DNA of 64,000 nt from Euwallacea fornicatus (taxonomy: Eukaryota > Arthropoda > Insecta > Coleoptera > Curculionidae): positions 1,426,001 through 1,490,000 of the forward strand of contig NC_089549.1 in NCBI RefSeq assembly GCF_040115645.1. Reading direction: 5' to 3'. The notes under the pieces were generated by a model. The model was given only the letters and a program-made list of their open reading frames with translations, was not told where the DNA came from and ran no database searches. The position numbers were made by a program, and so were the translations under genes. Shown piece after piece: positions 51,163 to 62,950 of the stretch; position 1 is the stretch's first letter; every line of letters begins with the position of its first letter.

Positions 51163-52450
51163 CAGGGTATCTCTAAAATTCCTGTACAACACTTGGCTAA
51201 AAATTACTGAATCAAAAATTCAAATAATTGGAAAGCGCTTTTCTAAATGTTCACTAATTTTGGAACTAAGAATTACTATAAATTGGCCTGTTTTGACGCG
51301 AGCGGGATCTTTTTTTTAATGCCTGGAAATATTAAAAAGTACGCGCAGTTTGTAAATACAAATTAGTAATTTTTCTATGCCCTGTATAAATTACTGTAAT
51401 ATTTTATCTATCTCAAGCTGACTTTATATTGGAACTTATATATTTCTCGTAAAATTTTCGCCTGGCATGCAAAAAAAATATTTACTACATATTGCAATTT
51501 ATTATTCGTTTAATCGGAACGGGAGCATGAAAAAAGCTTTAATGCTAAATAATCACTAACTTAGTTTGAAACATATAATAAATGTTCAAAATGTTGACCG
51601 TTTTCGTAAATACACAAATAAATTCCTTTCAAAATATTAATCTCTACTTTGGGCATCGTGACGGGCTTGTTTTTAAGATAATCTGTAACGTTAAAAATTC
51701 TTTGCAGTAAGCCAGCTTCCGTAGCGGTAGGGAAAGCTTACACTTTGGACTTAAAAACTCTCGACAAAAAAAGTCTAGAGGCGTTTTGTTGGTGTGTCGT
51801 TGTCTTTTTCGATCCATCTGTTAGGATATGTTTCTTTAAAAAATATACGAACATTTACATTAAAGTGGGGTGGCGCCCCGTCGTGCATAAACTACATTTC
51901 GTGACGAAGTTATAATGGAAGATCCGCCAATTAATTGGGTAAAGTGTTTTGCAAGAAGAGTGAATAGTTATCCCAATTTAAGTGACCTTGATTGCAAGAG
52001 GATTTGCATCGTTATATACATTTGTAATTCCCGATCTCATGAACGCGGCTTCGTCCGTAAATTAAATTTTCTTATGAAACGTGGCATTTGGTATTCTCGT
52101 TGTTTCAATGTAGTGACAAAACGTCAACCGATTTTCAGCATCCGTATCCAAAAGATTTTGCACATGTTGCACATGATACGGATGGAGTAACTGCTCTCGT
52201 AAAATGTTATTAATGGTATTTTTGAAAACCGTCCCCCAAGCGTCTACAGCTTGATTTAGGGGATCATTTTCTATTCTGTTTAAAATTGCCTCTTCAACGC
52301 CCGCAGTCCTAATTGTACGCGAGCGTCCTCGATTAACATTATTTGGATTGAAACTATCCGTTTTCCTATGCTAGTGAAATATTGGTGGTTCAGAATTTGC
52401 CATTTACGAAAACTAGTCAATATTAATTAATTACTGAAAAGAGTTATATT
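51163..52450 (-). mobile_element. Degenerate mariner-like transposon
   Basis: The C-terminal side begins with TA then CAGGGTATCTCTAAAATTCC, a transposon end. Minus-strand pieces in broken frames give, from N to C: GRSRTIRTAGVEEAILNRIE (helix-turn-helix linker), LREQLLHPYHVQHVQNLL, FTDEAAFMRSGI (first catalytic Asp), HDGAPPHF (second Asp), YPNRWIEK, and ENGQHFEHLL (C-terminus). This order is typical of the insect transposases often annotated as DUF4817 / HTH plus DDE. Several stops and frameshifts prevent expression; the N-terminal end was not found. Confidence 0.85.
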
Positions 52451-52905
52451 TGATGTAAAAATTCGATTCTCATATGAACAATTGCCATTAGCGTTGTGTT
52501 GCGATTCTGTAAGTATGAAGACTTCTTCATCGAATTGTCTAAAATTTATAATATTTATAATTTTTTTGTAATTGAATTTTGTTGTTGAATTTGTTCATAA
52601 TATACTTGAAACTTTTAAAGAATCTTGGAAACAGCTAGAGGTGCCTCCGGACAAGTCAAAACCGACAAATAATTTCGGTACGAACCAGAGACGCACATAG
52701 TTGACACTTGAAACGCAAGAACATTGAATTTTATTTCCTAAACTACAATTAAACATGTTGGACCTATGTTGCGGCTAAATCGCTAAAATTAAAGACCGAA
52801 ACGATGGTATATGTTATTAATATTACAAGAGATTGCTAAACGATTTTCATTTCAAGCTAACGCGAGTATTCGTTTATTCCGCATTTTGAATATCTTGTTT
52901 GTCGT
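52451..52905. other. Non-coding stretch
   Basis: AT-rich, nothing recognisable. It may include the lost end of the mariner-like element to its left. Confidence 0.4.
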
Positions 52906-52907
52906 GC

Positions 52908-53125
52908 TACCGCTCGGTTGGGTCATCTAAAAATCGATATCGGTACGAAAACGTACAAAATATTCAACTCTGATCTGTCTTACAAAGGTACAAGTCATAG
53001 ACCGACCCATCACAACGATACGACGACCTCCAAACATTCAAATAACTTTACACTTTTTTTATGCGAGTATACAGCTCATCGGTTTAACCATGAAAACGAT
53101 ACGCAAAACGAAATAATACATAGCG
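52908..53125 (+). repeat. Direct repeat, copy 1
   Basis: Aligns with 54048-54265 at a constant offset of about 1140 bp. Near-identical blocks include CCTCCAAACATTCAAATA and ACGATACGCAAAACGAAATA. Could be decayed LTRs of one element or two insertions of one repeat. Confidence 0.75.
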
Positions 53126-54047
53126 TGTTTGTATATGTTTCAGGATGACCACATAAATAGTGACGACAACCATTTAAATTGGTCAGGAATAGAGGAAATA
53201 AAATTAAGAAAGGTTAAATTACGTACCATAATCAAACATTAATCACTTACGGCAAATAAAACTTCTGGAATTATGATCCCTTTTGAATATTGTCAATAAA
53301 AACTCTTATTCCTCCGCCATTGAAAAGAAAGATTTTAGTTACTATTTATTTTCGACTCAGCACGCACTACACTGCCCGAACTCACGCCCGCCTATGATTT
53401 TTTCTTCTCACTCGCCAAATTTTTTACTTCGATTTAATTTGAGTTCCTTGCAAGCTTGCTACTCAGCAATCGTGCGGCTTCGGGACCCGAACACGAACGA
53501 CACGACATTCCCAGATTTGTCAAATAAAATCGAATTTTAAACGTGCAAGTTTCACCTGTTTTCGACCGAGCACAATGCCCCACGAACACTCACTACTTTT
53601 CTACGTAATTAACCTTCAAGTCCGCAAATATTTTTCCAAATTTCCGCACATTTTCACTCCAAATTTGGTAATTTTCGCGACCAACAACGGGATGACTCGC
53701 GGAGACGCCATTAACACTGACAGCGTTTTATTCTTTTGTTTCGAAAGCCTTCTTAATCCAACACGTCCCTTTACAAATGACGTAATATCGCAAAACTACG
53801 AGTTGATTTGTTTGTGATGAAAAGTTGATGTTAAAACGAGAGGCCTTTTCGCAAATAAAAACATTCTGGAAGCTTTGAAATTTAGTATTCGGTGATAAAC
53901 ATTGACCAAACTTACGCGTTTCTTTGAAAAGTTGGAGTTAATTGCACATATTGTCTTATCTGGAAGGAAGAACGCGCCTCAGAAGGAAAAAAATATTAGC
54001 GACGTATCCAACGAGTTTTTCGAACAAATCCCGTACAACGAATGCTT
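53126..54047. other. Interval between direct repeats
   Basis: About 920 bp without a recognisable transposase, gag or pol domain. Short + frames (53283-53540, 53575-53817, 53902-54138) match nothing I know. Confidence 0.45.
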
Positions 54048-54265
54048 TGTGTATCGTGCTAGCACTCAACTGAATAATCTAAGACTTCATATCGGTAAAA
54101 AAAAACGAACAAAAAACATTTTGCCAAGGTACGAGTAATAGGTCGAATGACAACAACGATAAGTGGCCTCCAAACATTCAAATACCTTTACACCCTTTTT
54201 TTGCGAGTGTACAGCTCATCGATCTAACGATGAAAACGATACGCAAAACGAAATAATATACAGTC
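54048..54265 (+). repeat. Direct repeat, copy 2
   Basis: Second copy of 52908-53125. It runs directly into a (TA)n tract. Confidence 0.75.
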
Positions 54266-54290
54266 TATATATATATATATATATATATAT
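54266..54290. repeat. (TA)n microsatellite
   Basis: About twelve uninterrupted TA units. Confidence 0.95.
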
Positions 54291-54321
54291 GAGTCGGTGT
54301 TAAATTTTAGGACCGAAAAAA

Positions 54322-54680
54322 TATCTTCTAAACAATTGGAGGTTTGAATTAATTTCGTCTTGAAGCACAGTTAAAATCTGAAAACAAAAAAAATCAATAT
54401 TATATAATTCCTGAAACAAATTCAACAGTAATCTCTGAAAAAAAGAAATTTCGAAGCAGTTAGAGTTTAGAATTAATTTCAACTTGAACCAGAGGCATAT
54501 ACTGTTGAGACCTGAAACATAAAAAATTCAATATTAAAATTCTTGCAAAAAAAATCTTCAAAACAGTTAAAATTTCGAATTAATCTCAGGTTGAAGCAGA
54601 GGCGTACACAGTTGAGACCTGAAACAAAAAAAAATCAATATTAATTCCTGCAAAAAATCTTCCAAGCAGTCAAAGTTATA
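54322..54680. repeat. Tandem array, unit about 103-124 bp, 3.3 copies
   Basis: The block ATCTTC-A-ACA(A/G)TT...GAATTAAT...TTGAA-CA-AG...GTTGAGACCTGAAACA...AATCAATATTA...CCTGCAAAAAA recurs with GAATTAAT at 54346, 54470 and 54578, and a partial fourth unit from about 54657. Copies differ in length through A-run changes. Confidence 0.85.
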
Positions 54681-55807
54681 TATGTGAACATAAATTTAAT
54701 TCTCTTATGAATATTAGTCATAAATATTGTGTCGCGATCCCGAAGTAGCATCACTCCCTTCACCAAATTGTCCGGAATTCATCATATTAATTAGTATGTG
54801 AGTTTAATAGAAAGTAATTAAATTGTGTAACCAGAGGACATTTTATAAAGCGGTTTACACAGGATTTATAAATATTTTTCAAGGTAATTGTCCCACGCGT
54901 TCCCGAGATATTGCCGTTCCAAGATTAAAAACTAGCAAACAAAGTTATCTCTCTTCTTGGAACTTAAAGACGAATCTCATTGAAAAAAAAGATCTCGCTC
55001 CTGTTAAAACTTGTCAATTTATGTAGTAATCAAATTTGAATTGAAGTCAACAAATCAGCCATTGTTCAAATAGTACTTGCTGCGCAGTAGACTTGCGGCA
55101 GAAAACTATTTCAGTCAAAATTGGTCTTGTTTTTAAAAGGAAAAGGCGCCATGCATTAGTACCTTTGTGACATTTCTTCGCCAGAGATGTACCACGAATT
55201 ATAAGACGTAATGGTGACTTCACTTCCTTCAATTTAGCCGCCACCATTGATTGGACGCTAATTTGTCAAAAAGGTTAAGCAAAACTATAAAAAACAGTGC
55301 TACGTTCATTTCTCCTGGATCATTGAATTCGACCACAACAATAGACCTTGCAAATATATAAAAACGAAATAAGTGGACTGTTGACATAAAGTATTGTGAG
55401 TTAACAAATCGTCCTCAAAAGATAAATATACCCCCACCCCTCAAAAAAACAAGGAACACCTCACTGTTGTCAAAAGGCCCCATTTTGGGTGAAACTCGGA
55501 ATACGAACAAGTTTTCTTTCACTCTTTGGGGCCCTTTGCATCGGTCAGAAATGAGACGGACTCATGGTCGGTATGCTGGGACGTAGATCCCAAACACAGT
55601 GAAGGTCGACGTAAGCTGAGGGTCAGAGGCGCCACAAAACGGAGCCGGGAAACTGCAATTGAGTGGTTATTTCCTGTGTTATTCCGCGAAATGGCTTTAA
55701 ATTATGTTTTTCAAAAGTTTGATAGAAATCCAAAATTTTCTCTTTGAGTAAAATGCCCTGTGCCTTTATAATCATGTTAATAATGTCTTTTAGTATTTGT
55801 GACATCA
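54681..55807. other. Non-coding stretch
   Basis: No recognisable protein or repeat. A 73-codon + frame at 55526-55747 has no family match. Confidence 0.45.
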
Positions 55808-55910
55808 ATAGATAGGTCGTCGCGGATGCATTGAATGGCCATCCAGATCACCTGATTTGACACCCCTTGATTTTTTTTTGTGAAGACATTTAAAGTCGAA
55901 AGTACTTAGA
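55808..55910 (+). pseudogene. Mariner-like transposase fragment (third catalytic motif)
   Basis: The + strand encodes, with frame changes, EWPSRSPDLTPLDFF followed by a T-run and a stretch resembling WRHLKSKVL. WP-x-RSPDL-x-P-x-DFFLWG is the third catalytic (Asp) motif of insect mariner-like transposases. No terminal repeats or other domains nearby, so this is an isolated relic. Confidence 0.7.
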
Positions 55911-58900
55911 CCGTTATAGGGTTGATGGTATGGAAAACCACGTTCCGGGTAACAACCAATTTCCACCAGCGCAAATTAATTATTACACCTGAAAATTCAT
56001 TAAATTACTTCCTTGATGATTTTTTTTTACTCAATAGTTGGGTTGCAATTATAAACTTGGCTAACGCTTTCAAAGATATAACAGTTACCTACATAAGAAA
56101 TATAAAATTTTTGTCCTTGGCTTATAAGCCTTAGTAAAACGGCAAATAAAACTTAACCGAATCGTAAGCTCTTCACGGTCTAATCACCTAACATCGAAAC
56201 AAGTTAAGTATATTACTTCCAGTCTGTGATGTTGACCTAAGTCATAAGTTAATGGTGCTTAGAACATTCAACTTTTTTGACGCGAATGCACCTCGTCCTG
56301 TCTCAAGGTTCTACAAACGTTTTATTTTGGTTGCTGTTCCGTTTTTATTTTTGTTGTTCAAATCGAGTTTTGTTAGGAATGTTAACGAGTTTTTATGCAT
56401 AGTTGACTTTTGCTCCTTTTTTGATTTTTCGCCGACGCTGCTGCATGGTCCAGTCTGGTGGTGGACGTTTCATGGTTTATGATGTTTTCTTCAGAATGGG
56501 CAATTAAAATTCGTTTGTTTGAGTTTTTTTGCCTAGATTCGAATGTTTAGCAGTTGGGTGATTTACAAACCGATTAGGAAACATAGCTTTAGGCTGTATC
56601 TTTAAGACGTAACTGATTAACAACTTGCGTTTCTCACGTAGTGACTCCATCCAGATATTGTTTGCAGTCACATGAAAATAAAAGAAGTAATTAATAAATA
56701 ATAGCAATAAAATCTGGGAAACTTTGCATAAATTGGATTCTATTAAGACCCAAAATATGATATTATTCATTCAGAGGATTTGAATAGGATCGTATTTCTA
56801 CTTAGGTAGCAAAAGTCAAACAAAAGTGAGGATGGGTCCATTTTTGTAGGCCATTATGAAGTTTTTTATTTTCATTTTGTGGCGAAATGTGGATGAAAAA
56901 GGTAGCGTTGGGATTTTAAAGGCATGAGGCGCAAGTTGGACGCGTGTCATCTTTAGGCATTCGCATTTTGCTCCCTTACAAAAGGGAAATAATAGGTAGA
57001 TTATTTCGCCGTCATCCATAGGGTGTTACTTGCCATTAACGATCAATTCAACAAAAGTTTTTGGGGAAAACTCCAAAAGGACTGTGGTCTCGAAATTAGT
57101 TTGCGTTATTTGACCAGTAGATTCTACTATTAAAATAGCCCACAAATGTAAAAGAAAACCAGGCCCCCAAGTGTGTCATTTCCAAAATAAAATATGTTGA
57201 AGCTTTTAATTTTTCAGTTTTTTTTGTAACTCGCAGATTTACAGGAAATAATTAGAAACCAGTAAACAGATGCAAAACCGTAAAAATCTCAAAAATAAAT
57301 AAAGAATTTGGATCTTTAGGAAGAAATGAACAGGAAGAAAATTACTAAAAATTAAAAACAAATTTTGGTTCACCTTGGAAAAAAATGTGATAGTTCGGCT
57401 TAAACTGATAGTTCATGCGTTGGAATCTTGAAAATTGTAAGAGAAATACAGATGTTTCACAGAACTTCTAGTACAAAGGGTCGTTTAAAGAGCGCTGGGT
57501 TAATTGTTCCCACATCGAACGTGCGAGTGGGTCCCCTCGATATGGTCTTGGTTACTCCCTCCGTTTTTCCCCCTCTCGAGTACAAATTTTGTATAGCACT
57601 AAAGTAACGAATGCCTATTATTGGACAGGACCCATCTACCACTTAAGGAAATACTCACCAGGAACTAAAACACCTTTGAGCATGGCAAGTGCCCTTTAGG
57701 GTTTAAGTCCGGTTGACCCATCGGGTTAAGAGTGAGGAACCTTTGCTACCTGACCAGTGGTCACTTGGCCCGGGGGTCACCCTCTAAGTTACAACCCTTG
57801 ACTGACGTTTTACATGTTTTATGGCGCTACCAACTTGTTACACACACGCATGGTAGATCCGGTAAATTACAATTTGAATGGCGTGGCGACCTGCCTACCA
57901 AATTTGTATAATTTTATTTCACGTGTTATTCTTAAGGGTCCCCTGCTCTATAAATTAAAACGATCTTTTCATAATGTTCAGCTAAATTTATTTTAATGGA
58001 GGGATGATTTTTCAAAAAGTAAACGGTCAATTTTATATCTATTTTTTATCCTTTGGGGACCCTTTCCGAGTTGGGTTCGTGCGTAATAGAAATTTAATAA
58101 CGGTTTTATGCATTTCTGTCGCGTCCTGGTGTTTTATGTATGTGGATATTTTGTTTAAGGTACGAAGACACAGGGGAACTCGAAATTGATATCTCTTTAA
58201 TGGCCACGCTTTGACCAACTTGGATTGAAGAAGCCTTATGAATATATTTCACTTTACCTTAAAGCGTAACGAACACTTTCGGTTGTTCAAATCACATCAC
58301 ATCATAACTTCATCACACATCATACAATCACATCATAACCGTTTATTCACGTCACGAAATGTAACAATTGAAAGTCGCCTTACGTAAAATGACAAATCAT
58401 GTAAATTTAATATGCTAAAAAAGGATAAAGATATATTTGAAGTGTATTTTTTGCGCAGTTGCCGCTTAATTTATTGACGTTCGGGCTTAATTTGGTGTTT
58501 TGAACTATTGCGTTATTGAATGGCGTTCCTAGTTATTTATTATCGATATCGTTGTTATTATTGTTCGTGTAATGCCCAAGTTTTTAAACAGTTGGTGCAA
58601 CGAGCGTGTGGCATCCCTTATCAACTATTTTTAAAGAGAATTGGAGAATAATGGGCCCTTGCCACCATCAAATTCAATTAGAGAGATAATGTTTTATTCA
58701 TTACTACCAAGTTAAATACTGTGAAATACTGAAAACGTTGCACCAATACCTGACCAATTCTTGCTACATATTAATGTTGAAAAGGTGTAGCTTCACTGCA
58801 GACATAATGCCGGTGACGTGTGTAAAAAGTCACGTGATTTGAACCATAGGTTTCTATCAACTTGTGGTGGGAAAAAGTCTTAATAAAATAATAATGTAGG

Positions 58901-59321
58901 AGTCCTCAATCACATATTTCTTTTCGAGTTCTAAAGAACGCGATAAAAATAATAAATTGCAAAGGTGGTCGAAACGAGGCACCTTTCAAAGTGGCATGTC
59001 ATAGGGTGCATCTAGTGCATTCACTGAACAATGATGGATGCTCCAATCACCCTGAGAAACCTGGCGAAATGGCTTGTTTTTCTGTTAAGGCCCCTTGGTG
59101 TTCTATTGTTTGCGATATTTCGAGTTCTTCAGTTACAGAAGAGCGGTCCCTTGAATAGGGCATTTATTTATGTTCGAACTAATGATCAAGAGAGTTGCAT
59201 GTTAGTTTGTAAAAAAATGTACGGTATGGCCCTAATTGGTTTTAAGGTATTTCGTCAAAAGACCAAAAACTTGCGTTTTCGATAAAGTCCTACAAGTTGC
59301 TAAACTCCAAACAATTATCAG
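55911..59321. other. Non-coding stretch
   Basis: A short imperfect ATCACATC/ATCATAAC repeat lies at about 58291-58338. The patch 57480-57790 is GC-richer with small palindromes (GACCAGTGGTC) but nothing identifiable. Short frames are not recognised. Confidence 0.45.
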
Positions 59322-59890
59322 ATACTGGGTGATCCAAAACTTGAGATAAAAATTAAAGAACGTGTACAGTTCGATAGTCTGGTTAAAAAATGTAAAACAT
59401 TTTCGCTGACAGGTCTCTGCTTCCGAGTCATTACACTCCGAAGTTTCTGCATGGTATCATTTTTTACTATTAATAATACTTAATTAAATTAATTAATTAT
59501 AACAATTAAATAATAAAAACTAAAAAATAACTATAACAAGTGCTCAAAAATATTACCATTAGCGCGGATGCAAGCTTGGCAGAGCGAAATAAGCGAATCG
59601 CATGCTGATTGCATAGTTTGTTTATTTTTAATGTATACGACTGCATTCATTACTCTTTGCATTAATTGCTCATGGTTATCAATTTCTACTTCAGAAACCA
59701 ATTGTTTTATATGTCTCCATGCAGAATAATGCAAAGGATTCAAGTCAGGTGATCTCGCAGGCCACAGCACTTAGCCCCGCCGATCAATGCATCCCCCATT
59801 AAAAAATTTTATTTAAAATTTTTTGAGCAAAATATGAAACTCTACATGTTCCTTAATTTTTCGCTTCGAGTTTTGAAATACCCTTTATTT
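59322..59890 (-). mobile_element. Internally deleted mariner-like element with 50-bp inverted ends
   Basis: The left end (from CTGGGTGATCCAAAACTTGA at 59324) and the complement of the right end (AAGGGTATTTCAAAACTCGA) match over about 50 bp, including the shared block AAAAATTAA-GAAC-TGTA. TA flanks both ends. The only coding remnant is a 79-codon minus frame, 59531-59770, giving the transposase C-terminus: LWPARSPDLNPLHYSAWRHI to CIRANGNIFEHLL. In the third motif the expected Asp is His, so even this piece would be inactive. Confidence 0.88.
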
Positions 59891-60289
59891 TAAAGCCTCG
59901 CTAGGGAAACTTTTTGCGACCTCTCCAGTTATGCATTCAATTGTTACTTTCGGTTCTGAGATATCATCAACTTTTTGTTTCCCTCTGGCCGCCATATTGT
60001 TTTCCGACACAATTGGGAGAAACTTTTCTTCCTTTCCAACGGTGTATTGCGTTCTATAGAGATATTTCGGTTCTATGTGATAAAATGACAATTATTTGCA
60101 ACTTTATCCTGAAAGGCCAGGGCAAGATTATTCGAGACGCTTGTCACAGCCCTAAGAAATTATGGATGCTTTGAACCACGACCCAAGCATTATCAAAACA
60201 TCAGATTCGTTATAATAGAATTAGAGCACAATTTAATGCGAATTCATCGACGTCGACGAGAATTGGAGATACCAAGGAGGACAATTCGG
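59891..60289. other. Probable 5' flank of the next mariner-like relic
   Basis: Contains CTGGCCGCCATATTG-type sequence. No protein recognised. Probably non-coding sequence of the element whose transposase follows on the + strand. Confidence 0.4.
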
Positions 60290-60790
60290 AGTCCTGGGAG
60301 AAAATAAATATCGTCCGTATAAGCCAACTATTGTTCAAGGATTAAGAGGAAAAGGCAACCTAAAGTGACTTGAATTTGCAAGTTGGTTTGTAAACCAATA
60401 TCAAGAAATACACAATTTAAGAAAATATGTTATTTCGACAGATGAGACACAATTGGGAAACTGTGGATCGTTTTACGTACACAATCAGAAATTTTGGAAT
60501 TGGAAATGCTCATCAAGTTCTCCAACGTGTAACTTACTCTCAGGCATCAGTCTTATATGAATATTCATTTACAATAATATGCTAACCGGACCAAGACGAT
60601 TGGGTTATTTGGAGGGACAGATTCGCCAGTTGTCCACAGTTACTTGTAACAACTAAGCACTGGAATATGGTTGCAACAGGACAAGTGCCCCGCATAGAAG
60701 TGGAGCCCTTGGTGCGAAAAGAGGATGCGTTACTATTTTGCCAAAAGTGGGATATCAGTTCCACAGTCTTCCATAGAGCATAAGCTATCG
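60290..60790 (+). pseudogene. Mariner-like transposase, decayed
   Basis: Broken + frames read YRPYKPTIVQGLRGKGN, LEFASWFVNQYQEIHNLRKY, VISTDETQLGNCGSFYVHNQ (first catalytic Asp in TDE), NNMLTGPRRLGYL, and WLQQDKCPA where the family has QQDGAPAH (second Asp). The order matches the same insect family as the remnant at 51163-52450. Stops and frameshifts interrupt it, and the third catalytic motif is missing. Confidence 0.75.
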
Positions 60791-61014
60791 TTTGTGCAAA
60801 ATCGAGGTGAATACTCAATGAGCAACGAAATCGCACCCGCATTTAACTTATCTCTTTCACAAATTTGGAGCAAGAACGTGATAAATCGTCATGTACCAAA
60901 AGCTGACACGTCATTTTATGACACTTTAAAAAGTGATTCTGTTGTGTTGCGAATTTCAGACGTTTCAAGCGCGGATGAAAAAACGACTGGTTTCACTGAT
61001 TATATCTTATTATA

Positions 61015-61480
61015 CAGGGTGTTCGAAAAGTAGGTTCGATCTCTAAGTTGCAATAAAATATAAGTTTTAACGAAAATTGAATTTATCTCTTCGAAACATA
61101 TCAAGTTACATCTTCGATTTAAGTACGAAAACATGCGTCTAGCCACATGACCACTTGAAGAGGCGCGGCATTGAGTAATGTGTCAATTGAAATTCGTGAT
61201 GAGGCATTCGCAAACATTTGGCGGGATGCTGTTAACAATCTTTTAAATCGCAGTCTTCAATTGGGGTATTGTTTGCGGTTCGTTGACATTCACTTTTGAT
61301 TTAATAAATCCTCACAAAAAGAAATCGCATGGCGCAAGATCGAACGATCTGGCAGGCCGTTCTTGGGTACCACGCATACAGACGACTTTTTGACGAAATT
61401 TTTCGTTCGGCAGGGCGATGGTTTCGCGGGCGGTGTTTCAGGTCGCTCCATCTTGCTGAAACCAAAGGTCGCCATCAAAT
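61015..61480 (-). mobile_element. Mariner-like transposon, C-terminal half, decayed
   Basis: TA then CAGGGTGTTCGAAAAGTAGG marks one end at 61015. The minus strand reads, towards that end, GFDGDLWFQQDGAT (second catalytic Asp), NTARETIALPNEKFRQKVV, RPARSFDLAPCDFFL (third Asp), a stop, GFIKSKVNVNEPQTIPQLKT and ITQCRASSSGHVARRMF. Three stops are visible. The rest of the element is lost; next to it (61480-61790) lies GC-rich sequence with no transposase similarity. Confidence 0.85.
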
Positions 61481-61889
61481 CCACAAAAGAAAAAAAAAAG
61501 AAAAAGATGTGCCTGATCCCTTTTTCGCGTCGGCGGCCGCAGTTACAATGAAACCTGGACGAACTGTGGAAACCAACTGGACAACACCAATCCAGAACAA
61601 CCTACAAACGAAACTGGAAATCGAATTATTTTCGTTTCGTTTTGCGGGTCGCGGAACCGCGGGCGCCCTTGAATGCGCCGATAGCGTTGGCCTTCACCGA
61701 GATGCAGTCGCGGGTCGCGGTCAACTCTCGATTTCTTTAAACGTTCATATGGCGAAGAATGGGAGCAGTAAACTTATTACTGTGCTGTAAAAAGAGCCAC
61801 AAATGGCCGAAGCCGTTGGAGTGGTTTCAAATTCGTATTTGTTCTTAGAATCAGTCAAAATTTAATTTCAGTCACACAATTAGAGTTCG
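61481..61889. other. Unassigned stretch between two transposon relics
   Basis: GC-richer than its surroundings and open for 153 codons on + (from 61329), but most of that frame is a shadow of the minus transposase and the remainder matches nothing I know. Confidence 0.4.
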
Positions 61890-61891
61890 TA

Positions 61892-62950
61892 CACTGCGTG
61901 ACATGGAAAAGAGAACACCCCGTAAAAATGGTTTCGATTTAATAATTTTTGGTACGAGTGTTTCTTACGCTGAAACAAATACTCCGTTAAAAAAATTGAA
62001 CACACTTAATTGTTAAAAATTAAAAAAAAAATTAATAATTTGTCGGTCCTCCGCGGTGTCTTGTACATTCCTGTACACGTCAAGCCATGGATCTCATGAG
62101 GTGACTGACGTGCGCTTGGGGGATCTTATTACCGACTAACTGGACAGCATGACATAGCGCCGCTAAGGGTTGTGGGGAATGGGATAAATTATGCAACCTT
62201 CTACCAACAATATCCCATACATGTTCAATCGGTGAGAGGTCTGGAGCGCGAGGTGGCCAAGGTAGCAAATTGATTGCACTTTGTTGAAAGAAGTCCATAG
62301 ACACTCTAGCCACATGTGATCGTGCATTGTCTTGCTGGAAAACCGGTTTAACAAAAGTTTTCCGATAAGGCGCAAGATAAGGTTCCAGGACTTCTTGGAT
62401 GTATCGTTGGGCTCTCATATTACCTCTAATGACAAGTGAAGGTCATTTGCTACCGTGTGCAATAACACCCCGACAGTCTGTTGGACATGCCTTTGTATTG
62501 TAAAGTGAGGATCCCGTCTTTCACCCCTTTTTCGTCTTGCTCTTGCCCGACCGTCATGCGTACTCAAACAGAATCTGGATTCGTCACTAAACACGATGTT
62601 ATCCTATTCCAGATTCCAATGTATCCGTTCTCTGCACCACCGCAATCGCTTCTGACAATGATTTAAGGTGAGGAGCAACACAAGATGGGGACAGTGGAAA
62701 TCAATCAAAAAGTGCCTATCTGGCGATAAACGGTTCGAATCCCAATAGGCGTTCCATATTTAGTGAACTACTGACCCGCCAGCATCTTCGTCGAGACGAA
62801 CCTATTTCTTAAGGGCCATAATTCGAAGGCGACGATCTTGGCGTTTTGTAGTTCTTCGGGATCGTCCAGTACCTCCCCCTCTACCTATTTGCTATTCTTG
62901 GAACCATACCACCATAGTGTGTATATTACGGTTCAATCTAGTGGCGATTC
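61892..62950 (-). mobile_element. Tc1-like transposon, decayed and truncated
   Basis: TA then CACTGCGTGACATGGAAAAG at 61892 is a Tc1-type end. Minus frames give: RIATRLNRNIHTMVVWFQE (DNA-binding helix-turn-helix), GRGGGTGRSRRTT (GRPR-like), NIVFSDESRFCLSTHDGRAR (first Asp), FQQDNARSHVA (second Asp), WPPRAPDLSPIEHVWDIVGR (catalytic Glu), and RVQECTRHRGGPTNY (C-terminus). The last 112 codons (62080-62418) are intact; upstream parts are frameshifted. The N-terminal end stops inside the helix-turn-helix and abuts Tigger sequence. Confidence 0.88.

Noticed and set aside
58291..58338. Satellite or telomere-like repeat
   Set aside because: Only a few imperfect ATCACATC/ATCATAAC units; too short for more than simple-sequence slippage.
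61329..61790. 153-codon + frame
   Set aside because: Its first half is antisense to clear mariner-like transposase motifs on the minus strand; the rest is unrecognised.
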